A stretch of DNA of 64,000 nucleotides from Cedecea sp000277545 (GTDB taxonomy: Bacteria; Pseudomonadota; Gammaproteobacteria; Enterobacterales; Enterobacteriaceae): assembly GCA_050847315.1 (NCBI GenBank), contig CP193791.1; one strand, given 5' to 3'. Position 1 is the first letter of the stretch. Every line of letters begins with the position of its first letter. Below the pieces are notes generated by a model. That model saw nothing but the letters and a program-made list of their open reading frames with translations. It was not told the DNA's origin and searched no databases. The translations under genes and the position numbers were made by a program. Of this stretch, positions 50,371-58,501 are shown piece by piece.

Positions 50371-51696
50371 TTACAGCGACTGGTGGCGGGTCTCTTTACT
50401 CAGCAGCAGCGCAATCAGCGTCAGTGCGGACATCGCCGCCAGATACACGCCGACATAGAACAGGCCATAATTAGCCTGTAGCCAGGTGGCGATATACGGT
50501 GCGACAGAGGCGCCAAGAATGGACGCGACGTTGTAAGAGAATGACGCGCCGGTGTAGCGGACTTCCGTCGGGAACATCTCCGGCAGCAGCGCACCCATCG
50601 GGCCAAAGGTCAGCCCCATCAGGCTCAGGCCAATCAGCAGGTAGGCCATCACCAGCGCCTGGTTCCCGGAACCCAGCAGCGGCGGGAAGACGAACAGCGC
50701 AAACAGAATCATCAGGCTGGTGATCACAATCATGCTCTTGCGGCGGCCAAAAGCATCCGCCAGATAGCCCGCAATCGGCACCATCACGCCAAAGCCAATC
50801 ACCGCCATCATCAGCATCCACAGCACCTCATTGCGCGAGAAGCCCAGTCCCGCCGGAACGGGCGCGGTGCTGAAGGTCATGGAATAGACCGTCATGATAT
50901 AGAACAGCGTATAGGTCGCCAGCATGATGAAGGTACCGAGGATCGTCGCCTTCAAATGTTTGGTCAGCAGAGTGCCCAGCGGGACTTTAACCTGCTTCCC
51001 GGCTTTGGCAATCTTCGCGAATACTGGCGTTTCATGCAGCGAAACGCGGACATAAAGCCCGATAATGACCAGCACCGCAGAGAGAATGAACGGCACGCGC
51101 CAGCCCCAGGACATGAACTGTTCGTCGGTCAGCAGCCATGAAAGCAGCAGGAAGGTGCCGTTGGCGAAGAAGAAGCCTATCGGCGCACCCAACTGCGGGA
51201 AAGAACCGTACAGCGCGCGTTTGTGCGGCGGGGCGTTCTCCGTGGCCAGCAATGCCGCGCCACCCCATTCACCGCCCAGGCCAAGACCCTGGCCAAAACG
51301 GGCCAGCGCCAGCAGAAGCGGGGCGAAGATACCGATGCTGGCATAGCCCGGCAGCAGGCCGATGACAACGGTCGAGATCCCCATCGTGAGCAGGGAAGCG
51401 ACCAGCGTGACTTTGCGACCGACGCGGTCACCGAAATGACCGAATAGCGCTGAACCAATCGGACGAGCCACAAAGGCGATGGCAAAAGTGGCGAGAGACT
51501 GTAGCGTGGCAGCCGTCGGGTCACCCTGCGGGAAAAAGATGTGCGGGAAGACAATCACCGCCGCGGTGGCATAGATATAGAAGTCGAAGAATTCGATGGC
51601 CGTGCCGACCAGCGAAGCAACAACGACTTTTCCGCGTGAGTTTACGGGCGTAGCGTCAGCCCCGGTATCGAGAGTTGTGGCAACGGATGCTTGCAT
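50371..51696 (-). CDS. yhjE: MFS metabolite/H+ symporter YhjE
   Basis: 441-residue, 12-helix MFS protein of the metabolite:H+ symporter group (relatives ShiA, ProP, KgtP). The N-terminal half has the signature F-G-H-F-G-D-R-V-G-R-K after helix 2 and the sugar-transporter-like G-L-G-L-G-G-E-W-G-G motif near 145. L-A-D-A-F-G-R-R-K marks the matching loop in the second half. The substrate is not known. The E. coli orthologue has 440 residues. Confidence 0.94.
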   Translation of the reverse strand: MQASVATTLDTGADATPVNSRGKVVVASLVGTAIEFFDFYIYATAAVIVFPHIFFPQGDPTAATLQSLATFAIAFVARPIGSALFGHFGDRVGRKVTLVASLLTMGISTVVIGLLPGYASIGIFAPLLLALARFGQGLGLGGEWGGAALLATENAPPHKRALYGSFPQLGAPIGFFFANGTFLLLSWLLTDEQFMSWGWRVPFILSAVLVIIGLYVRVSLHETPVFAKIAKAGKQVKVPLGTLLTKHLKATILGTFIMLATYTLFYIMTVYSMTFSTAPVPAGLGFSRNEVLWMLMMAVIGFGVMVPIAGYLADAFGRRKSMIVITSLMILFALFVFPPLLGSGNQALVMAYLLIGLSLMGLTFGPMGALLPEMFPTEVRYTGASFSYNVASILGASVAPYIATWLQANYGLFYVGVYLAAMSALTLIALLLSKETRHQSL

Positions 51697-51892
51697 AGAT
51701 TTTTCTTATTTATGGCGAACGAAAGTCCATTTACGCATAGCAAAAGAAGCATTTCAACGCGCCGCACCGGGCGAAATGGCTCAAAAAACGCGCATTAAGT
51801 GGATAATTTTTAAGCCTGCCCGTAACCTTCTATGAAATGCTTCACAAAATTTTCAAAATAGAGAATAAAACTGGTTTTAGGTTAAATAAAAG

Positions 51893-52549
51893 TTACCAGT
51901 TAGATTTATCTGCTGAGTTGGTCGGCTTGTCCCAGCGAGCGCAAAAACTGGCTATCTCACCGGATTGAAATTCCGGCAGGTGCGCCATTAATTTCTCCAG
52001 CGGCCAGTCCCACCAGGCGATGCGCCCCAGGCTTTCAGCCACCTCCTGCGGGAAACGGCTGCGAATAGGTTTCGCTGGCACGCCGCCAACGATGGTGTAC
52101 GGCGGCACATCTTTGCTGACCACCGCGCCCGCGGCCAGTACAGCGCCGTCACCTACTGTCACGCCGGGCAGGACGATAACACCGTGGCCAATCCACACGT
52201 CGTTACCAATTATCACCCGGTCCTCGCGGCGATGCGCAAAGAATGAGGTATCCCGACCAACATCAGTGGCGTAGTACTCGGGGCAGTAGGTAAAGCGGTG
52301 CTGTGACGGGCGATCCATCGGGTGATTGGGGGCGCCAAGTCGAACGTGGTTGGCAATGGCGGTGAATTTACCGATCTCGCTGTCGGCTACGCAGCAGTGT
52401 TCCCCGAGGTAGGAGAAGTCGCCGAGGGTGCTGTATTCCAGCACGCTGTTGGCGAGTACTTCACACTGTTCGCCGATGTGTGTTTCGCGCAGGCGAACGC
52501 TGGGGTCAATAACGGTTTTTTGGAGTTTGGGTACGGAGGCAGTTGTCAT
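51893..52549 (-). CDS. Hexapeptide-repeat acetyltransferase (CatB / phosphonate-type family)
   Basis: Left-handed beta-helix transferase of 218 residues from ATG 52549 (M-T-T-A-S-V-P-K); a TTG start 10 codons earlier is possible. Hexapeptide repeats run over about 15-170 (I-G-E-Q-C-E, I-G-K-F-T-A, I-G-N-D-V-W-I-G-H-G, V-G-D-G-A-V-L-A-A-G-A-V). N-H-P-M-D-R and F-F-A-H-R-R-E resemble the phosphonate-metabolism DapH/PhnX-associated subgroup as well as xenobiotic acetyltransferases. The C-terminal W-W-D-W-P is typical of the CatB family. No phosphonate genes are nearby, so the acceptor is unknown. It is not present at this place in E. coli K-12. Confidence 0.85.
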   Translation of the reverse strand: MTTASVPKLQKTVIDPSVRLRETHIGEQCEVLANSVLEYSTLGDFSYLGEHCCVADSEIGKFTAIANHVRLGAPNHPMDRPSQHRFTYCPEYYATDVGRDTSFFAHRREDRVIIGNDVWIGHGVIVLPGVTVGDGAVLAAGAVVSKDVPPYTIVGGVPAKPIRSRFPQEVAESLGRIAWWDWPLEKLMAHLPEFQSGEIASFCARWDKPTNSADKSNW

Positions 52550-52639
52550 GGCATGTTCTCTGGTCGGAGGTTTAGACAAGTGGACCTGCTAACCTGAAGG
52601 TCGGCAGGTCACCTATCCTGACCGGAAATCATGACAGGA

Positions 52640-53698
52640 TTATTTATGCGTTTTTCCCGGCATCCTCGGGTCGTCTTTGTATTCTGCGGTGGCAATCCAG
52701 GCCGCGCAGAACAGCGTCAGGCGGGCGAAGAAGTAGAAGAAGGCCATCAGCCCCAGCACCGAGCCAAAAGCGGCCCCGGAAGGGGAACTGACGAGCTTCG
52801 GCAGGCTGTAGGTCATGATGATTTTGATCACCTCAAAGCCGATGGCCGCAATCAGCGTGCCGCGAATCAGCGCCTTGCGGCGTGGGCGATGGCGCGGCAG
52901 ACGCCAGAAGATCCAGAAGAACAGCAGATAGTTGGCAAAAATAGAAATCGCCAGGCCGACCAGATGCCAGACCGGTTTCAGCCATTCGATATCGCCCAGG
53001 TGCAGCAGGCCGATCAGCAGCGTCTGGGCCGAGCCGGAAATCGAGGTAATAGACAGGGTAACGATCAGCGCAATCAGCAGTCCAATCAATGAGATAAAAT
53101 CACGCAGGTATTTTACCCAGAATTTTTCCTGATCCTGCGGGCTACGTTCCCACTTATCCCGCGACTGAGCGCGCACCGCTTCACGCAGGTTGCCCATCCA
53201 GTTAATGCCGGAGTAAAGCGCAATCAGCAGCCCGACCAGGCCAACGGTGGTGCGCTGCTGAACCGCGGTATTGATGGTGTTTTTCAGGGTGGCGGCAAGC
53301 GTCGGGTCACTGACGTTCTCAAGGATTTTGGCAAAAATGTCTTCGAGCAGCGTCGGGTGAGAGGCAAGCACATACCCGCCTGCCGCGAAGGCCACCATCA
53401 TGATGGGGATCAGCGACAGAAACGAGAAGTAGGTAATGGCGGCGCCAAACTGATTCCCCAGCCGGTCGTTAAAGCGTTCTGCGGCGCGGAGCAGGTGGGC
53501 AACCATCGGCTGCCTGACCGTTTTGTTGACCGCGGATATGGTGCTGTTCACCGCGGCGTTACTGGTTTTAAGCTTCACCAGCGGTTCATTCTCAGCGGGC
53601 TCGCCTGGGGCTTCATCCTGCTGGGTTTCGATAGGTATAACAGGCTCATACTCGAGCTCGTGGGTTGGGCGTTTTTCGCGGTTATCCGGCGTCGTCAT
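52640..53698 (-). CDS. yhjD: Inner-membrane YihY/BrkB-family protein YhjD
   Basis: 352 residues from ATG 53696-53698; a longer frame to 53764 exists, but this start has AAAGGAAAA upstream and aligns with E. coli (337 residues). The cytoplasmic N-terminus is charged and variable, followed by about six to eight transmembrane helices. The family core is F-N-D-R-L-G-N-Q-F-G-A-A-I-T-Y-F-S-F-L-S. The E. coli allele yhjD400 lets cells survive with lipid IVA only, implying a role in lipid A precursor movement. The C-terminus K-D-D-P-R-M-P-G-K-T is conserved. Confidence 0.95.
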   Translation of the reverse strand: MTTPDNREKRPTHELEYEPVIPIETQQDEAPGEPAENEPLVKLKTSNAAVNSTISAVNKTVRQPMVAHLLRAAERFNDRLGNQFGAAITYFSFLSLIPIMMVAFAAGGYVLASHPTLLEDIFAKILENVSDPTLAATLKNTINTAVQQRTTVGLVGLLIALYSGINWMGNLREAVRAQSRDKWERSPQDQEKFWVKYLRDFISLIGLLIALIVTLSITSISGSAQTLLIGLLHLGDIEWLKPVWHLVGLAISIFANYLLFFWIFWRLPRHRPRRKALIRGTLIAAIGFEVIKIIMTYSLPKLVSSPSGAAFGSVLGLMAFFYFFARLTLFCAAWIATAEYKDDPRMPGKTHK

Positions 53699-53753
53699 CG
53701 GGTCAATTTTCCTTTTGCTGTGGCAGGATCTTAAGGAAATTATAGTCATAACG

Positions 53754-54653
53754 CTAATCAACATAGGCTTTGAGTACGTCAGTGAGCCATTCCATAAACA
53801 AATGCACTCGCCGGGAGAGGTTGCGGCGATGCGGATAAAGCAGCGAAATCGGCATCGGCTCGGCGCGGTACTGAGGCAAAATTTCCACCAGAGTGCCCTC
53901 TTTGAGCTGGGTTTTCACGCCCACGCGAGGTACCTGAATGATCCCCAGCCCGGCGACACAGGCGGCCTGGTAGGTTTCCGTGCTGTTAACGGTGATCAGG
54001 CCACCGGTTTTCACCCACTGCGTTGTTTTATCCAGCCAGACTTCAAAGCCTTGTGGGCGGGTGCCGAGATTTTGAGCGTAATGCACCAGGGCATGCGAAG
54101 CCAGGTCGTCCAGGCTTTCGGGATAGCCAAAGCGGCTGAGGTAGTCGGGGCTGGCGCAGTTGATCATGGTGAATTTCCCCAGCGGCCTGGCTACCAGACC
54201 TGAGTCTTTGAGGTGGCCCACGCGCACCACGCAGTCAAACCCTTCCCGGACGACATCCACCATTCTGTCGCTGCTGCTAAGCTCTAGCTCTATGCCTGGA
54301 TATTGCTGCAGAAATCCCGGCAGTTTCGGGATGATCAAGCCGCGCGCCAGCGTAACGGGCATATCGATCCTGATGCGCCCGCTGACGCTGGCGGGATCGG
54401 TCTGGAACAGGCCGTCGAGTTCATCGAGGTTAGTTAACAGGTCGCGGCAGCGTTCGTAATAGACCATTCCGTCCTGGGTGAGCTGAACCCGGCGAGTGGT
54501 GCGGTGCAGCAGGCGCGTGCCGAGTGAGGTTTCCAGCGCCTGGACCTGACGAGAAACGCTGCCCTTCGGCAGCCCAAGCGTGTCCGCGGCGCGGGTAAAG
54601 CTCTCCAGCTCCGCAACCCGCACGAAAAGCTGCATTGCGTGTATTTTATCCAT
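53754..54653 (-). CDS. yhjC: LysR-family regulator YhjC
   Basis: 299 residues from ATG 54651-54653 (M-D-K-I-H-A-M-Q-L-F), matching E. coli; an upstream in-frame ATG is rejected. The N-terminal winged HTH is visible (E-S-F-T-R-A-A-D-T-L-G-L-P-K-G-S-V-S-R-Q-V-Q-A-L-E), followed by the CrgA/PBP2-type effector domain. It is divergent from an SDR gene 119 bases away, a common LysR-target arrangement, so it probably controls that gene in response to an unknown ligand. Confidence 0.93.
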   Translation of the reverse strand: MDKIHAMQLFVRVAELESFTRAADTLGLPKGSVSRQVQALETSLGTRLLHRTTRRVQLTQDGMVYYERCRDLLTNLDELDGLFQTDPASVSGRIRIDMPVTLARGLIIPKLPGFLQQYPGIELELSSSDRMVDVVREGFDCVVRVGHLKDSGLVARPLGKFTMINCASPDYLSRFGYPESLDDLASHALVHYAQNLGTRPQGFEVWLDKTTQWVKTGGLITVNSTETYQAACVAGLGIIQVPRVGVKTQLKEGTLVEILPQYRAEPMPISLLYPHRRNLSRRVHLFMEWLTDVLKAYVD

Positions 54654-54721
54654 CGTATCACCACATTGTTGCTGAAGATGAAACAGTGATGCGCATTTGG
54701 CCATATTTATTGATTTTGTAT

Positions 54722-54735
54722 CAGCTAATAAGCTG
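54722..54735. promoter_or_regulatory. Inverted repeat in the yhjC-SDR divergent promoter region
   Basis: CAGCT-AATA-AGCTG, about 40 bases before the SDR start. It is a candidate LysR-type operator by position; the short dyad and lack of a clear T-N11-A make this tentative. Confidence 0.35.
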
Positions 54736-54772
54736 TATCTCAATGTCCTGACAGCCAAATAAGAGGTTTATC

Positions 54773-55531
54773 ATGAGTCAACGTATCGCTTTAGTGACCG
54801 GCGGCAGCCGTGGTTTAGGCAAAAACGCAGCGCTGAAACTGGCTGCACGCGGAATCGGTATTCTGCTGACCTATAATAGCCAGCGCCAGGAAGCCGAAGA
54901 TGTTGTGCGCGAAATTGAGCAAAAAGGCGTGAAAGCGGCCGCAATCCAGCTCAACGTCGGTGATTCTTCTACCTTCGCTGGGTTTGTTGAGCAGGTGAAA
55001 GAAACGTTGCGCGAGGTCTGGCAGCGAGACACGTTTGATTATTTATTGAACAACGCCGGGATAGGTCTTGAAGCATCGTTTGCCGAGACCACCGAAGCGC
55101 AGTTCGATGAAATAATGAACATCCATCTTAAAGGGCCTTTTTTCCTGACTCAGGGCCTGCTGCCACTGATTAAAGACGGCGGCCGCATTCTGAATGTTTC
55201 CACCGGCCTGACCCGCTTCTCGCTGCCGGGTAAAGCCGCCTACGCCACGATGAAAGGGGCGATGGAAGTGCTGACCAAGTACCAGGCCAAAGAGCTGGGA
55301 TCGCGTGGGATTGCGGTGAATATTATTGCGCCAGGCGCTATTGCCACCGATTTCAGCGGCGGTATTGTGCGCGACAACGAACACGTTTCGAAGGCGATTG
55401 CAGCACAAACCGCATTAGGGCGTGTAGGTCAGCCGGACGATATCGGCGATGCGATTGCGGCGATTCTTAGTGATGAGACGGGCTGGATGAACGCGCAGCG
55501 GATTGAGGTTTCCGGCGGGATGTTCCTTTAG
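54773..55531 (+). CDS. Short-chain dehydrogenase/reductase (SDR)
   Basis: 252-residue classical SDR. The NAD(P)-binding G-G-S-R-G-L-G is near residue 10, N-N-A-G near 92, catalytic Ser in N-V-S-T-G near 143, and Y-A-T-M-K near 156-160. The end I-E-V-S-G-G-M-F-L is typical of the FabG-like group. Arg at G-S-R hints at NADPH preference. The substrate is unknown. It is divergent from the LysR gene yhjC, which is likely its regulator. A palindromic repeat follows. Confidence 0.9.
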   Translation: MSQRIALVTGGSRGLGKNAALKLAARGIGILLTYNSQRQEAEDVVREIEQKGVKAAAIQLNVGDSSTFAGFVEQVKETLREVWQRDTFDYLLNNAGIGLEASFAETTEAQFDEIMNIHLKGPFFLTQGLLPLIKDGGRILNVSTGLTRFSLPGKAAYATMKGAMEVLTKYQAKELGSRGIAVNIIAPGAIATDFSGGIVRDNEHVSKAIAAQTALGRVGQPDDIGDAIAAILSDETGWMNAQRIEVSGGMFL

Positions 55532-55548
55532 TTTTTTGGCCGCTCCCG

Positions 55549-55685
55549 GCAGGTGACCCTCACTCTAACCCTCTCTCTAAAAGGGAGAGGGGAACGACCG
55601 CCGTCTGCTTCCGTGCAATCGAGCAGCCAGAAGGAAGGGGGGTATTTCCCCCTCGCTCCTTTGGGGAGAGAGCCGGAATGAGGGG
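55549..55685. repeat. GC-rich palindromic intergenic repeat, copy 4 (SDR-yieH gap)
   Basis: CCCTCACTCTAACCCTCTCT and AAAAGGGAGAGGGG at the left end, then a spacer of about 55 bases, then CCCCCTCGCTCC-TTTGGGG-AGAGAGCC and GGAATGAGGGGC. It lies between convergent genes and belongs to the same family as copies 1-3. The longer spacer suggests two half-elements. Confidence 0.75.
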
Positions 55686-55691
55686 CAACTT

Positions 55692-56357
55692 CTACGCCGT
55701 AATTTCCCAGCCGCGCGCTTTCCACAAGCCCGGTAACTCAGCCAAATCGGTAAACGTCGTCACCTTCGGATGGTCGATCGGCTTGTTATGCGGATCGGCA
55801 CAGAAGTAAAACACCTCCATGCCTGCCGCAATGCCCGACTGCGCACCTGCCATAGAATCATCCACCAGAATGCAGCGCTCTACGTCCATGTTCATCTGTT
55901 CCGCCGCGTGGAACATCAGGGCCGGGTCCGGCTTCCAGCGCTGAATGTCGTAGCCGCTGTACAGGGCATCCGGGAAGTAGCCGAGCATTCCGGTCTTGCC
56001 GAGAGAGTGCTGCATTTTGCTGACCGGGCCGTTGGATACCACGCACATCGGCTTATTGATTTGCGCCAGCAGCGTGTTCGCCCCGGCGATTGCCTGAAGT
56101 TCGCTGTCAAACAGGCGGGCAACTTCGGCGCGGTAGATCACTTCCAGCTCGAGCTTAGGCAGGCTGGTGCCGTACTCAGCGTTGATGGTGTCGATAATTT
56201 CGTAGAGTTTGACGCCTTTGAAGGTCTTGAAGACATCTTCGAGCGCAAGTTGAATGCCATATTGCGCAAACATATGTACGTAGGCTTTGGAGCAGATGAC
56301 CTCGCTGTCGACCAGCGTTCCATCGCAGTCAAAAAACACCGCTTCTATCCGGGACAT
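55692..56357 (-). CDS. yieH: HAD-family 6-phosphogluconate phosphatase YieH
   Basis: 221 residues, as in E. coli. HAD subfamily IA: motif I F-F-D-C-D-G-T-L-V-D-S (nucleophile Asp9, Asp11), a cap domain, motif II V-V-S-N-G, and motifs III/IV K-P-D-P and V-D-D-S. E. coli YieH dephosphorylates 6-phosphogluconate and some purine nucleotides in vitro. It is divergent from adeP. Confidence 0.95.
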   Translation of the reverse strand: MSRIEAVFFDCDGTLVDSEVICSKAYVHMFAQYGIQLALEDVFKTFKGVKLYEIIDTINAEYGTSLPKLELEVIYRAEVARLFDSELQAIAGANTLLAQINKPMCVVSNGPVSKMQHSLGKTGMLGYFPDALYSGYDIQRWKPDPALMFHAAEQMNMDVERCILVDDSMAGAQSGIAAGMEVFYFCADPHNKPIDHPKVTTFTDLAELPGLWKARGWEITA

Positions 56358-56406
56358 GCCATTTCCTTTCTCTTTGGTTTAACGTTTACTCTATGCTTTT
56401 TGCGCA

Positions 56407-56422
56407 ACGCAATCGATCCCGT
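56407..56422. promoter_or_regulatory. PurR-type operator upstream of adeP
   Basis: ACGCAATCGATCCCGT fits the PurR consensus ANGCAANCGNTTNCNT at every specified base except one T. It lies about 105 bases before adeP. E. coli adeP (yieG) is repressed by PurR when purines are plentiful. The match is seen; function is inferred. Confidence 0.7.
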
Positions 56423-56525
56423 TGCGGTAATTTCAGCGAAAAAAGTGGATGATTTGCGTTATCCCCCGCCAATTTTGGTATAGGATAGCGGCGTATTTTT
56501 TCCTCTTTTAGTTCGGAAACCGATA

Positions 56526-57857
56526 ATGAGCCAACCACAGTCCACTCCGGAAACAACCCCGGGGCTGCTCGAACGCGCGTTCAAATTACGCGAACACGGT
56601 ACTAACGCCCGCACCGAGGTGATCGCCGGGTTCACCACCTTCCTGACGATGGTGTACATTGTTTTTGTTAACCCGCAGATCCTTGGCGCGGCCGGGATGG
56701 ATACCCAGGCGGTATTCGTCACCACCTGCCTGATAGCCGCCTTTGGCAGCATCCTGATGGGGCTTTTTGCCAACCTGCCGGTGGCACTGGCACCGGCGAT
56801 GGGCCTGAATGCCTTTTTCGCCTTCGTGGTCGTCGGCGCGATGGGTCTGTCCTGGCAAGTCGGCATGGGCGCGATTTTCTGGGGCGCCGTAGGCCTGCTG
56901 CTGCTGACCATCTTCCGCGTTCGCTACTGGATGATTGCGAATATCCCGCTTGGCCTGCGCGTTGGCATTACCAGCGGTATTGGCCTGTTTATCGGCATGA
57001 TGGGGCTGAAAAATGCCGGGATCATCGTGGCCAACAAAGAGACGCTGGTCAGCATCGGGAACCTGACTTCCCACAGCGTGCTGCTGGGGGCGTTGGGCTT
57101 CTTTATCATTGCGATTCTCGCTTCCCGTAATATTCACGCGGCGGTGCTGGTTTCTATCGTGGTAACCACGCTGCTGGGCTGGCTGCTGGGCGACGTGCAG
57201 TACCACGGCATCGTGTCTGCGCCGCCGAGCGTGAGCAGCGTTGTCGGGCAGGTGGATTTAGCCGGGTCGCTGAATCTGGGCCTAGCAGGCGTCATCTTCT
57301 CCTTCATGCTGGTGAACCTGTTTGACTCCTCCGGCACCCTGATTGGCGTCACGGACAAAGCCGGGTTAACCGACGAGAAGGGCAAGTTCCCGCGCATGAA
57401 GCAGGCGCTGTTCGTGGACAGTATCTCTTCCGTGACCGGCTCGTTCTTCGGGACTTCTTCTGTTACTGCCTACATCGAAAGCTCATCCGGCGTTTCCGTC
57501 GGGGGCCGCACCGGTCTGACCGCGATTGTGGTTGGCCTGCTGTTCCTGCTGGTTATCTTCCTGTCACCGCTGGCGGGCATGGTGCCTGCGTATGCGGCCG
57601 CCGGGGCGCTGATTTACGTTGGCGTGCTGATGACCTCCAGCCTGGCCCGCGTGAAGTGGGATGACCTGACCGAAGCGGTACCGGCGTTTGTTACCGCGGT
57701 GATGATGCCGTTCAGCTTCTCGATTACTGAAGGTATTGCGCTGGGCTTTATTTCCTACTGTGTCATGAAGTTGGGCACCGGCCGCTGGCGCGAGCTGAGC
57801 CCGTGCGTGATCATCGTGGCGCTGCTGTTTGTGCTGAAAATTGTGTTCGTTGATTAA
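56526..57857 (+). CDS. adeP: Adenine permease AdeP
   Basis: 443-residue inner-membrane adenine:H+ symporter of the NCS2/AzgA-like family (E. coli YieG/PurP, 445 residues). Multiple transmembrane helices. Family motifs include A-P-A-M-G-L-N-A-F-F-A near 95, the G-I-T-S-G-I-G-L-F-I-G-M segment near 150, and S-S-S-V-type T-S-S-V-T-A-Y-I-E-S near 318. It sits behind a PurR-type box and ends at a strong terminator. Confidence 0.96.
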   Translation: MSQPQSTPETTPGLLERAFKLREHGTNARTEVIAGFTTFLTMVYIVFVNPQILGAAGMDTQAVFVTTCLIAAFGSILMGLFANLPVALAPAMGLNAFFAFVVVGAMGLSWQVGMGAIFWGAVGLLLLTIFRVRYWMIANIPLGLRVGITSGIGLFIGMMGLKNAGIIVANKETLVSIGNLTSHSVLLGALGFFIIAILASRNIHAAVLVSIVVTTLLGWLLGDVQYHGIVSAPPSVSSVVGQVDLAGSLNLGLAGVIFSFMLVNLFDSSGTLIGVTDKAGLTDEKGKFPRMKQALFVDSISSVTGSFFGTSSVTAYIESSSGVSVGGRTGLTAIVVGLLFLLVIFLSPLAGMVPAYAAAGALIYVGVLMTSSLARVKWDDLTEAVPAFVTAVMMPFSFSITEGIALGFISYCVMKLGTGRWRELSPCVIIVALLFVLKIVFVD

Positions 57858-57878
57858 AGCCAGACGCTAAAAACAACA

Positions 57879-57908
57879 ACGCCAGTCATGTGACTGGCGT
57901 TTTTTTTT
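57879..57908 (+). terminator. Terminator of adeP
   Basis: ACGCCAGTCA-TG-TGACTGGCGT followed by a run of T. The perfect stem with A residues upstream also serves the convergent chrR gene. Confidence 0.9.
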
Positions 57909-57917
57909 GGCCTGGAA

Positions 57918-58484
57918 TCAGGCTTTAACGCGCTTGATATAATCGCCAAAGGCGGTGAGCTGCCCGGTCAGATGGTCGAGCGTGCTTTGATCCACCACTT
58001 CGCCGCTCTGCGGGTCGACTTTGTTCTGAATCACGCCGCCCATAAACTCAGGCTTGTTCATCACCATCGCGTCCAGGAAAACGAGGATCTGGCGCAGGTG
58101 ATACTGGCAGCGCGCGCCGCCGATAGCACCCATGGAGCTGGTTTGAATCAGCACTGGCTTGCCGGCGAGCGGCTGTTCAGGCAGACGAGAAAGCCAGTCG
58201 ATGGCGTTTTTCAGGCCACCCGGCACGGAATAGTTGTATTCCGGCGTCACAATCACCACGCCATCAGCCTGGCGGATTTGTGCGGCAATGGCTTCCACGC
58301 TCTGCGGGAAACCGTCTTCTTGCTGGATATCGGCATCGTACAGCGGGATATCGCCGATGGAAGGCAGGGCATCTATCTGCATGCCTGCCGGGGCGATGTT
58401 CGGCAGCGTACGGGCGACCATCGCGTTAAATGAACCCTTACGCAGGCTCCCCAGTAAAGTCACTATCTTCAACGAATCAGACAT
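57918..58484 (-). CDS. chrR: NAD(P)H-dependent FMN quinone/chromate reductase (ChrR/YieF)
   Basis: 188-residue flavodoxin-fold enzyme, the same length as E. coli YieF. It reduces quinones by two-electron transfer and can reduce chromate. The FMN phosphate loop is G-S-L-R-K-G-S-F-N near residue 12; P-E-Y-N-Y-S-V-P-G and S-M-G-A-I-G-G-A-R are the other FMN contacts. It is encoded 17 bases after yieE on the same strand, probably as one operon. Confidence 0.95.
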   Translation of the reverse strand: MSDSLKIVTLLGSLRKGSFNAMVARTLPNIAPAGMQIDALPSIGDIPLYDADIQQEDGFPQSVEAIAAQIRQADGVVIVTPEYNYSVPGGLKNAIDWLSRLPEQPLAGKPVLIQTSSMGAIGGARCQYHLRQILVFLDAMVMNKPEFMGGVIQNKVDPQSGEVVDQSTLDHLTGQLTAFGDYIKRVKA

Positions 58485-58501
58485 TGGTACTCCTTTATGT
58501 G

